Shown here one piece after another: positions 1 through 5,372 of a stretch of DNA of 7,918 bases (within the stretch, counting starts at the first letter, position 1; each line of letters starts with the position of its first letter). The stretch spans positions 1-7,918 of the forward strand of contig DEQA01000016.1 in NCBI GenBank assembly GCA_002359075.1, in the 5' to 3' direction. The position numbers and the translations under genes were made by a program. Under the pieces are notes generated by a model. The model worked only from the letters and a program-made list of their open reading frames with translations. It was not told the origin of the DNA and did no database searches. The DNA is from Planococcaceae bacterium UBA3378 (GTDB lineage: Bacteria; Bacillota; Bacilli; Bacillales_A; Planococcaceae).

Positions 1-1353
1 ACGATACAGGGGGATACACTAACTCCTGTATCGATCTTTAATGCGCTGCAGGGAGAGCACAAAGTTTTATTTGAATCAAATGCAAAATATGAGGAAAGTA
101 GTCGTTATTCCTTTATCGCTGTAAATCCAATGGCGGAATTAAAAGGAGGGGAATCAAGCTGTACCTTCCGTTTGGGAGGAGAAACGACTGAATATACCGT
201 GCCGGTAATGGAGCAGCTGAAACACTGTTTACCAATACGGGAAACAGCCTATCCATTTCCTTTTTTCGGAGGAGCGGTTGGTTACTTTGGATATGAGACG
301 GCCTTCCATTTTGAACGTATCGGAGAAATAGTAAATGACTGTTACGAAATGCCGGATGTACATCTATTCTTCTATGATACATTTATCATCATTGATCATG
401 TAGAACAGCATGTTACGATAGCGGCTATTGATTTATTTCAATCAGGCAGGTCAAAAGAAGAGCTGGAGGCAGCAATTGCCCAGCTAGAAGAGCAGCTTTC
501 TCGTCCGCAGATACAAGCGCTGGAAAATCCGCTCGCTGTTTCCTTTCGCCCAACAATGGAAAGACAGCAATTCATCGGCATGGTGGAAGCAGTAAAGGAG
601 CATATTTTAAAAGGGGATATTTTTCAAGTAGTACTCTCCCAGACGTTTGAAACGGAATTTAGTGGAGATCCGTTTGCGTTATACCGGAAACTTCGTACAA
701 CAAACCCATCGCCGTATATGTTTTATATGGAATTCGGGCAGTATACCGTGCTTGGCACTTCACCGGAAAGCCTTGTTAAAGTAAGAAAAGGACTCGTAAC
801 GACAAATCCCATTGCCGGTACGAAGCCGAGAGGGAAAACGGCAGAAGAGGATGAAGCGATTGCAGCAGCTCTATTAGCTGATGAAAAAGAAATTGCCGAG
901 CATAGAATGCTTGTGGACCTTGGCAGAAATGATGTAGGACGGGTAGCAAAAACCGGTTCTGTTGAAGTATCGAAATATATGGCAATTGAGCGCTATAAGT
1001 ATGTGATGCATATTGTTTCGGAGGTCACCGGCGAGCTTCGGGATGATCGGCATGTCGTGGATGTACTGGCAGCGAGCTTGCCGGCAGGGACGGTTTCGGG
1101 CGCTCCGAAAATAAGGGCAATGCAAATCATCAATACACTGGAGCAGAAAAAGCGGGGCATTTATGCAGGTGCTATCGGCTATCTATCTGTATCGGGGGAT
1201 ATGGATATGGCACTTGCCATCCGGACGATGGTAGTGAAGGACAAAAAAGCATATGTCCAGGCAGGTGCAGGCATTGTCCATGATTCAGTTCCGGAGTCGG
1301 AATATGAGGAAACACTCAATAAAGCACGGGCTTTGCTGGAGGTGTCAAAATGA
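1..1353 (+). CDS. trpE: Anthranilate synthase component I (TrpE), 5' end cut off by the window
   Basis: Large subunit that converts chorismate, with ammonia delivered by TrpG, to anthranilate in the first step of tryptophan synthesis; cytoplasmic. The frame is open from base 1 and the first codons already read TrpE-like sequence (TIQGDTLTPVSIFNAL), so the true start lies upstream; 450 codons are visible and roughly 10-40 are missing. The N-terminal tryptophan-binding region shows VLFESN in place of the usual LLES-type motif. NPSPYMF (703-723), typical of the feedback site, is intact. The decisive motif is PIAGT (808-822): TrpE has Ala there, while aminodeoxychorismate synthase PabB has Lys (PIKGT). 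The C-terminal chorismate-binding signatures (LPAGTVSGAPKIRAMQ, QAGAGIVHDSVPESEYEET) are complete. The stop overlaps the trpG start by 4 nt, so subunit translation is coupled. PabB is the main alternative and is disfavoured by PIAGT. Confidence 0.93.
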   Translation, partial: TIQGDTLTPVSIFNALQGEHKVLFESNAKYEESSRYSFIAVNPMAELKGGESSCTFRLGGETTEYTVPVMEQLKHCLPIRETAYPFPFFGGAVGYFGYETAFHFERIGEIVNDCYEMPDVHLFFYDTFIIIDHVEQHVTIAAIDLFQSGRSKEELEAAIAQLEEQLSRPQIQALENPLAVSFRPTMERQQFIGMVEAVKEHILKGDIFQVVLSQTFETEFSGDPFALYRKLRTTNPSPYMFYMEFGQYTVLGTSPESLVKVRKGLVTTNPIAGTKPRGKTAEEDEAIAAALLADEKEIAEHRMLVDLGRNDVGRVAKTGSVEVSKYMAIERYKYVMHIVSEVTGELRDDRHVVDVLAASLPAGTVSGAPKIRAMQIINTLEQKKRGIYAGAIGYLSVSGDMDMALAIRTMVVKDKKAYVQAGAGIVHDSVPESEYEETLNKARALLEVSK

Positions 1354-1928
1354 TCCTGTTAATCGATAATTACGATTCCTTCACTTATAATCTCTATCAC
1401 CAAATTGCTTTACAAGGACGGGAAGTAAAAGTCGTCCGAAACGACGAATTAACAATTGAGGAAATCAGGCAAATGCAGCCAAAAGCGATTGTGCTATCAC
1501 CGGGACCAGGCACGCCAAGTGAAGCAGGAATGATCGTTCAAATGATTAAAGAACTGCATCGCGAATATCCGATATTAGGCATCTGTCTTGGTCATCAAGC
1601 GATCGGGGAGGCTTTTGGCGGCAATATTGTCCGGGCGAAGACGATTATGCACGGAAAGACAAGTATGCTATCGCATGAAAAACGGGGGTTGTTTGAAAAC
1701 CTTGTAAAAGAAGTGGAAGTGATGCGGTATCATTCCTTGATCCTCGATCCTGCTACACTGCACCCTGACTTTGATATAACAGCGACATCCTGTGATGACG
1801 GCGAAATTATGGCGATTCAGCATAAGACATACCCGCTGTTTGGCCTGCAGTTTCACCCCGAATCGATCGGTACGGATGCAGGAACGCAGATGGTGGCAGC
1901 ATTCCTGGAATATGTAGGAGAAAATTAG
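1350..1928 (+). CDS. trpG: Anthranilate synthase glutamine amidotransferase subunit (TrpG/PabA type)
   Basis: Class I glutamine amidotransferase that hydrolyses glutamine and channels ammonia to TrpE. It is 192 aa, the usual single-domain length. The N-terminus LLIDNYDSFTYNL and the oxyanion loop LSPGPGTPSEAG are classic for TrpG/PabA. The nucleophile is Cys79 in GICLGHQAIGEAFGG (Cys codon 1584-1586); the triad is completed by His169 and Glu171 in FHPESIGT. An SD sequence GGAGGTG sits at 1338-1344 inside the end of trpE, and the ATGA overlap makes a coupled pair. In B. subtilis the single TrpG/PabA lives in the folate operon and serves both pathways; here the gene pairs with trpE, so anthranilate synthesis is the expected main role, though sharing with a PabB elsewhere cannot be excluded. 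A strong hairpin terminator follows about 130 bp downstream and no trpD is present. Confidence 0.93.
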   Translation: MILLIDNYDSFTYNLYHQIALQGREVKVVRNDELTIEEIRQMQPKAIVLSPGPGTPSEAGMIVQMIKELHREYPILGICLGHQAIGEAFGGNIVRAKTIMHGKTSMLSHEKRGLFENLVKEVEVMRYHSLILDPATLHPDFDITATSCDDGEIMAIQHKTYPLFGLQFHPESIGTDAGTQMVAAFLEYVGEN

Positions 1929-2032
1929 AAGGACAAGGAACTATATAAACTTGTAGCGCCTTCTAAAAATATCCATTCTACGAAAGAACCTGCGGAAAAA
2001 GCAGGGCACTTCCCGCCGGCCGCTTGTCCAAA
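1927..2032 (+). other. Structured intergenic stretch after trpG with competing inverted repeats
   Basis: This is seen directly. AGAAGGACAAG (1927-1937) can pair with CTTGT (1950-1954) and CCTTCT (1959-1964), leaving a 4-nt bulge. CCTGC (1989-1993) and GCAGG (2001-2005) form a second small hairpin. GGACAAG (1931-1937) also has a perfect 7-bp partner CTTGTCC (2023-2029), giving a mutually exclusive long-range pairing that would close a stretch of about 99 nt. A GC-rich patch (CCCGCCGGCCGC) lies inside. It could be an mRNA 3' structure, a small intergenic repeat with terminal inverted repeats, or chance. No known RNA family was recognised. Confidence 0.3.
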
Positions 2033-2060
2033 AAGACACGAAAAGCTTTATACGTTTAAT

Positions 2061-2095
2061 AGAGGTGTAGGCCGTTTGTGCATACACCTCTTTTT
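2061..2095 (+). terminator. Rho-independent terminator of trpEG
   Basis: AGAGGTGTA (2061-2069) pairs perfectly with TACACCTCT (2083-2091) around a 13-nt loop, and the stem runs into TTTTT. It lies about 130 nt after the trpG stop and before the sigma factor operon, so it separates the two units. Confidence 0.85.
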
Positions 2096-2150
2096 AAGAT
2101 GTATAGCGGGTCTAGGAAATGTCATGGTATGCAGAAAAGTAAATAGAAAT

Positions 2151-2177
2151 TGAGTCCTATCTGCCATTTATTCCGTC
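2151..2177 (+). promoter_or_regulatory. Possible ECF-type promoter of the sigma factor operon
   Basis: TGAGTC (2151-2156) and CGTC (2174-2177) are separated by 17 nt, resembling the ECF pattern TGAAAC-N16/17-CGTC with 4 of 6 bases in the first box. Transcription would begin about 20 nt before the start codon. ECF sigma factors usually drive their own operons, so position fits, but the first box is weak and this may be chance. Confidence 0.3.
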
Positions 2178-2203
2178 TGTAGGGTACGAAAGGAGGCACC
2201 AGT

Positions 2204-2716
2204 ATGGATATAGAACAGCTGATGTATACATATGGCGATTATTTATACCGCGTCGCTTTCATTTATACAAAGGACGAGCGGACAGCAGAAGAAGTGGTGC
2301 AGGATGTATTTTTAAAATTTCATCAAACAAGACACCGGTTTGACGAACGGGCGTCCATTAAAACATATTTGACGAAAATGACGGTCAACCGCAGCTATGA
2401 CTACCTTCGCAGCTGGAAACACCGCACGTTCTCCTTATTGGAACAATTAACAGGGACGAGTAAGGGAGCAGATGCGCGTGTGGTACAAAAAGAAGAGTGC
2501 GGGGAGATTACACAGGCAGTATTAAAGCTGCCCGTTACATATCGCGAAGTGCTGCTTCTTTATTATTATGAGGATTTGTAGGTGAAGGAAGTGGCGGAAT
2601 TCCTCCAAGTGCCTGTTTCCACTGTGAAAACTAGGCTGCAGCGAGGAAGGGAAAAGCTAAAACAACTATTACCGGAGCAAAAGTGGGAGGTGCTGGCAAA
2701 TGACGATGCAAGATGA
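2204..2716 (+). pseudogene. ECF sigma-70 family factor interrupted by an in-frame amber codon
   Basis: An ECF sigma factor redirects RNA polymerase to a small stress or envelope regulon. The start ATG follows a near-perfect SD, AAAGGAGG (2189-2196), 7 nt away. Region 2 is intact: AEEVVQDVFLKF (residues 28-39) covers 2.1/2.2 and IKTYLTKMTVNRSYDYLRSW (52-71) covers 2.3/2.4. A linker follows (about 75-100), then region 4.1 ending in YYYEDL (residue 125). Codon 126 is TAG (2579-2581). The same frame then continues without another stop: VKEVAEFLQVPVSTVKTRLQ and RGREKLKQ, the region 4.2 helix-turn-helix, ending at TGA 2714-2716. The full length would be 170 codons, normal for the family, where the motif usually reads DLSVKEVA, so a TCG-to-TAG change is the simplest explanation. 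The short product would have region 2 but no recognition helix. A sequencing error, readthrough or a two-piece factor are alternatives. The reading overlaps the next gene by 17 nt. Confidence 0.85.
2579..2581 (+). other. In-frame UAG within the sigma factor, followed directly by a GTG codon
   Basis: TAG sits between the region 4.1 and region 4.2 coding sequences, and the next codon (2582-2584) is GTG in the same frame. GAGGA at 2570-2574 lies 7 nt before that GTG, a spacing suited to an internal ribosome binding site. Reinitiation would yield a 45-aa piece holding only the helix-turn-helix. Whether this happens cannot be judged from sequence. Confidence 0.6.
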
Positions 2717-3554
2717 TTGGAAACGGGAATTAGACCGGCTGCATCTGACAGAAATCCAAAAAGAACGGATGATCGATCATGTAAAGGCGGGAAAGAAAAA
2801 GAAGAAATCCTATGTAGGGGTGGTACTTCCTGCTTTTGTTGCTTTGGCTCTCTTTTCAATCTGGCTGCCCGTTCAACCGGACCATGCAGTCCAGCAGACG
2901 GCGTCACTTATAGAAACGACAAGAGAAGGAAGTTCAGTAGAAGGGATCATTTGGCTGGCCCTTACACTAATTCTTATGATGTCAGCTTATACACTCGCTG
3001 TCGTTTCATTGCTCAAGGTAAAGCGCTGGCAAAGTTCAAATTTTGTCCACCGAGTATTGGTATTTTTCAAATCTTACCGGATTATTTGGATTATTATTAG
3101 CCTGCTCTTAATCAGTTTTGCAATTGCCCTAATTGCATCAAGGTTGGAAAGTCCAAATGCATTTTTGCAGTGTTTCTTTATACTTTTTTTATTCGCCAAC
3201 ACATCATTCATTCAAATCCTGCTTACGAGAAATGAGGAGCGTGCACATTGTCCGCACTGTAAGACTGAATTAACAAACAAGGAAATGCTGAAAAAGGGCT
3301 TTATGTTTTATGATGCACGATGTAATACATGTAAAAAGAAAATGTACTATGACAGAAAGAAAAATCAACGGATGTATCTTATTCAGGTTCTCGGTATGCC
3401 TTTCTGTCTGCTGCTTATGCCAATTGTGGGTATACCGTTTTATTTGATGGGTATTTATTCAATCCTTTATATTGTTTTTACCGTTGGCTATATACTCCCC
3501 TACACTGTACGATTTTCCGTACAAAGCGAGGAACAGCAGCCGCCTCTGTGGTAG
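2700..3554 (+). CDS. Six-segment membrane protein with CXXC-X20-CXXC motif, probable anti-sigma factor/sensor
   Basis: 284 aa. The N-terminal 35 residues are charged and helical (WKRELDRLHLTEIQKERMID), ending in a lysine run before the first membrane segment; this is the usual layout of a cytoplasmic sigma-binding arm. Hydrophobic segments are at about 38-56, 82-106, 126-147, 154-174, 226-246 and 247-270. Between segments four and five lies a soluble loop with CPHC (184-187) and CNTC (208-211), exactly 20 residues apart, matching the cxxc_20_cxxc pattern (TIGR04104 type) and suggesting a zinc ribbon or thiol switch. The start is set by GGGAGG at 2685-2690, 9 nt upstream, inside the sigma factor's 3' end. 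The anti-sigma role is inferred from overlap with the sigma gene and from the N-terminal layout; no ZAS-type HxxxCxxC motif is present. If the sigma factor is dead, this protein may have lost its partner. Confidence 0.75.
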   Translation: MTMQDDWKRELDRLHLTEIQKERMIDHVKAGKKKKKSYVGVVLPAFVALALFSIWLPVQPDHAVQQTASLIETTREGSSVEGIIWLALTLILMMSAYTLAVVSLLKVKRWQSSNFVHRVLVFFKSYRIIWIIISLLLISFAIALIASRLESPNAFLQCFFILFLFANTSFIQILLTRNEERAHCPHCKTELTNKEMLKKGFMFYDARCNTCKKKMYYDRKKNQRMYLIQVLGMPFCLLLMPIVGIPFYLMGIYSILYIVFTVGYILPYTVRFSVQSEEQQPPLW

Positions 3555-3575
3555 AATTTAGGGGGAGGGATGAAA

Positions 3576-3962
3576 ATGGAACGTTTTAAAAAGGGTATGG
3601 AAACGATGAAAGAGTATGTGACAGAGGATGCTTTGAAAAAGATGGTAGAATCGGATGCTTTGGCAGACGTTGCACCGGATCTTCGTAAAATGATTATTGA
3701 ATTTGCTTACGGGGATATTTATTCAAGGGAAGGGCTGGGCAAGAAAAAGCGTGCGCTTGTTGTGATAACAGCAGTTGTGACACAAGGGGCTGCACCCCAG
3801 ACAAAAACACATATTACACGTGGGCTCCATGCTGGTTTGACACCGAAGGAAATTGTGGAAGCACTGCTTCAGCTTGTACCGTATATCGGTTTTCCACGGG
3901 TACAAAATGCCTTGACCATCGCGCAGGAAGTTTTCAGGGAGCAAAAACTATCAGTAAAATAG
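3576..3962 (+). CDS. Carboxymuconolactone decarboxylase (CMD) family protein, cysteine-free
   Basis: 128 aa from the chosen start, all-alpha CMD fold. The core is LGKKKRALVVITAVVTQGAA (residues 54-73), then KTHITRGLHAGLTPKEIVEA and LVPYIGFPRVQNAL, which matches the gamma-CMD pattern of a His-containing helix, the GxTxxEIxE turn and a YxGFPxxxNAL helix. There is no Cys at all, so it is not an AhpD-type peroxidase, which needs CXXC; His79 is the conserved candidate active-site residue. An in-frame ATG at 3570 lies only 1 nt from the SD core GGAGG (3564-3568), while the ATG at 3576 is 7 nt away, so 3576 is preferred. It begins 21 nt after the membrane protein's stop and is probably the third gene of the sigma operon. 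The substrate is unknown; aromatic degradation genes are not seen nearby. Confidence 0.85.
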   Translation: MERFKKGMETMKEYVTEDALKKMVESDALADVAPDLRKMIIEFAYGDIYSREGLGKKKRALVVITAVVTQGAAPQTKTHITRGLHAGLTPKEIVEALLQLVPYIGFPRVQNALTIAQEVFREQKLSVK

Positions 3963-4006
3963 AACAGGTAATCAGATTTTATAATGACTGGTCTTCAAAC
4001 AGAAGT

Positions 4007-4021
4007 AGTTTGCTGCAAACT
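4007..4021. repeat. Small inverted repeat AGTTTG-CTG-CAAACT
   Basis: A 6-bp perfect stem with a 3-nt loop lies between the CMD gene and the terminator. It has no U-tract on either side, so it is not an obvious terminator; it might stabilise the 3' end of the sigma operon transcript. Confidence 0.35.
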
Positions 4022-4042
4022 GATCCGAAAAAAATCATAAAA

Positions 4043-4084
4043 AGGACTGCTGACAAAAAATCTGCCGGCAGTCTTCTTTATTTT
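4043..4084 (+). terminator. Bidirectional terminator between the sigma operon and ohrR-gpx
   Basis: AGGACTGCTG (4043-4052) pairs with CGGCAGTCTT (4066-4075) over 10 positions including two G-U pairs, with a 13-nt loop. On the plus strand it is followed by the T-rich CTTCTTTATTTT; on the minus strand the other flank gives T-rich sequence (complement of AAAAAAATCATAAAA). Its place between convergent genes fits use from both sides. Confidence 0.75.
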
Positions 4085-4553
4085 ATAAATACGTTTCTAC
4101 TTCTTTTTCGAATTTCGACGGCTTATCTGTTGGGCCGAAACGCTTAACAATATTACCTTCTTTATCCACGAGGAATTTAGTGAAATTCCATTTGACGCTT
4201 TTTCCAAGCAGCCCTTTTGTTTCTTCCGTCACCAATTTGAATAAAGGATGGGCATCCTCGCCGTTTACTTTGACGATTTCATGCATCGGAAACGTCACAC
4301 CGTAGGAGAGACGGCATGCTTGCGAAGCTTGATCGGCAGTGCCGACTTCCTGTTTAAACTGATTGGATGGAAAACCTAGTACTACAAAGTCACGATCCTT
4401 ATACTTTTGGTAAAGTTTCTCCAAATCCTCGAATTGGCCAACAAGTCCGCATTTTGTTGCTGTGTTAACGATCAGCATTGCTTTTCCTTTATAACGGTCG
4501 AGCGTATAGGTCTCTCCGGAGTCTGCTGTTACTTGAATGTCGTAAATGTTCAC
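4083..4553 (-). CDS. Glutathione-peroxidase-family thiol peroxidase
   Basis: Cytoplasmic peroxidase that reduces hydroperoxides, in bacteria of this group usually with thioredoxin-like donors rather than glutathione. At 156 aa it has the single-domain bacterial length. The peroxidatic Cys35 is in NTATKCGLVGQF; FPSNQF (61-66) supplies the conserved Gln65, and WNFTKFLVD (122-130) supplies Trp122 and Asn123, completing the catalytic tetrad. FPSNQF has Ser where many members have Cys. Cys80 in ACRLSYGVTFPM lies where the resolving Cys of the thioredoxin-dependent (CysGPx) type is found. The start is a GTG (4551-4553) overlapping the ohrR stop by 4 nt (GTGA), with AAGGAGG at 4561-4567 placed 7 nt upstream, so it is translationally coupled to ohrR and should be induced by organic peroxides through that regulator. 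Often called gpo/gpx/bsaA; the exact symbol is uncertain. Confidence 0.93.
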   Translation of the reverse strand: MNIYDIQVTADSGETYTLDRYKGKAMLIVNTATKCGLVGQFEDLEKLYQKYKDRDFVVLGFPSNQFKQEVGTADQASQACRLSYGVTFPMHEIVKVNGEDAHPLFKLVTEETKGLLGKSVKWNFTKFLVDKEGNIVKRFGPTDKPSKFEKEVETYL

Positions 4554-4993
4554 ACTGTTTCCTCCTTATTCATCATTTCTAAAAACTCGTTCAATTGTTG
4601 TAAACGTTCTTTTAATACAGGTCCTTCGTTTGGGAGGTAATCGAAGCAAAACAGCTTTTCCATAATTGCCTGTTCAATAGACGGCTGTAAATTCTTTGCC
4701 GCTTCGGTAAGAGAAAAATAGGACGCCCGTTTATCCTTCTTGGAGGGTTCCTTTTGCAGCAAGCCTTTCTCCACTAATTTTTGCAGTATGGGGTTTAGCG
4801 TACCTATTCCAAGCCCTAATCGACCGCATAGGGAAGAAGTCGTTTGGTTGTCTTCATCACTCAATGCTAAAAGTACAAGGTACTGCGGATAGGTCAATCT
4901 GAATGGCTGCAATGTTTTTGCGTAAAGTTTGGTAAATTGGTTTGCTGCTTTATACACTTCAAAGCAAAGTTGCTGCTCCAATTTTTGCATCAT
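4550..4993 (-). CDS. ohrR: OhrR-type MarR family organic hydroperoxide sensor/repressor
   Basis: 147-aa winged-helix repressor. The redox Cys10 sits in EQQLCF; Tyr24 (KLYAK) and Tyr35 (LTYPQYLVLL) keep exactly the spacing of Cys15, Tyr29 and Tyr40 of B. subtilis OhrR, which form the Cys-Tyr hydrogen-bond network. The recognition helix is near GTLNPILQKLVEKGL (64-78) and the wing contains KKDKRASYFSLT with the family Asp87 and Arg89. Two further cysteines occur: Cys56, and Cys116 near the C-terminal dimer helices, the latter about where 2-Cys OhrR proteins carry a second redox Cys. The start ATG has GAGGTG 7 nt upstream; a second ATG follows immediately. It is the first gene of the pair with the peroxidase, and a 26-bp palindrome overlaps its promoter, so autorepression relieved by peroxide is expected. 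Unlike the classical arrangement, no ohr gene lies beside it in this window. Confidence 0.9.
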   Translation of the reverse strand: MMQKLEQQLCFEVYKAANQFTKLYAKTLQPFRLTYPQYLVLLALSDEDNQTTSSLCGRLGLGIGTLNPILQKLVEKGLLQKEPSKKDKRASYFSLTEAAKNLQPSIEQAIMEKLFCFDYLPNEGPVLKERLQQLNEFLEMMNKEETV

Positions 4994-5006
4994 ACTTTCT
5001 CACCTC

Positions 5007-5032
5007 AATTTATATCGTATACGATATAAATT
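5007..5032. promoter_or_regulatory. Perfect 26-bp palindrome, likely OhrR operator
   Basis: The sequence from 5007 to 5032 equals its own reverse complement without mismatch; the core is TATATCGTATACGATATA, centred between 5019 and 5020. It covers the proposed -10 box of ohrR and ends about 13 nt before the start codon, the expected place for a MarR-family repressor site. The half-site differs from the TACAATT-AATTGTA operator known for B. subtilis OhrR. Confidence 0.8.
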
Positions 5033-5042
5033 TGTTTGTAAA
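5014..5042 (-). promoter_or_regulatory. Sigma-A type promoter of ohrR-gpx
   Basis: Read on the minus strand: TTTACA (5037-5042, 5 of 6 to TTGACA), a 17-nt spacer, then TACGAT (5014-5019, 4 of 6 to TATAAT). The -10 lies wholly inside the palindrome, so repressor binding would block polymerase. Confidence 0.65.
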
Positions 5043-5284
5043 ATAATATAGCCTGTTAACCGGCAATATTTTTCAGAAGCCTAAAAATCCGCCATATCAT
5101 TACTATGCCCATAAATAGCAGGAACGCCAAACAAAAATCAGCTTTAAACGATAAATATAAAATAAACAGGATTACAGCATGGATTCGGCAGATGCAACAA
5201 ATGGAATTGTTTTGCACATGGAATTTTTCAGTTGGGAAATATACTGAGGATAGGGGAACTGCCGGGTTTAACCGGACTGGGGCA
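5043..5284. other. Gene-free stretch between the ohrR promoter and the MFS terminator
   Basis: Nothing recognisable was found on either strand. The longest plus-strand reading (5105-5287, 60 codons) has no ribosome binding site, unusual composition and no familiar motif, so it is left out. No strong hairpin, direct repeat or mobile-element end was seen. It could be the remnant of a decayed gene, but no family could be named. Confidence 0.5.
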
Positions 5285-5286
5285 TG

Positions 5287-5324
5287 AAAAAATAGAGCTG
5301 TCCATAATACAGGACTGCTCTATT
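5287..5324 (-). terminator. Rho-independent terminator of the MFS transporter gene
   Basis: AATAGAGCTGTCC (5291-5303) and GGACTGCTCTATT (5312-5324) form a 13-position stem with one mismatch around an 8-nt loop. On the minus strand it runs into TTTTTT (complement of 5287-5292). It lies about 50 nt past the transporter's stop codon. Confidence 0.88.
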
Positions 5325-5372
5325 ACCTAGGAAAATACTTTCATTAAAACGCTCTTTATACACCGGCATAGT

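Noticed and set aside
1..1353. Identity as PabB (aminodeoxychorismate synthase)
   Set aside because: The active-site motif is PIAGT as in TrpE, not PIKGT, and no pabC follows the amidotransferase gene.
1929..2153. 74-codon open reading directly after the trpG UAG, in the same frame
   Set aside because: It runs through the GC-rich intergenic patch and the terminator stem, has no family resemblance, and such an open length is not rare by chance; TrpG is complete at 192 aa.
2717..3100. 127-aa plus-strand reading within the membrane protein gene
   Set aside because: Out-of-frame shadow of the 2700-3554 gene, which has a clear SD, membrane segments and CXXC motifs.
3570..3575. Upstream ATG of the CMD-family gene
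   Set aside because: Only 1 nt separates it from the GGAGG core; the in-frame ATG at 3576 has a 7-nt spacing.
5105..5287. 60-aa plus-strand reading in the ohrR-MFS gap
   Set aside because: No ribosome binding site, no motif, and its end runs into the start of the MFS terminator; treated as non-coding.
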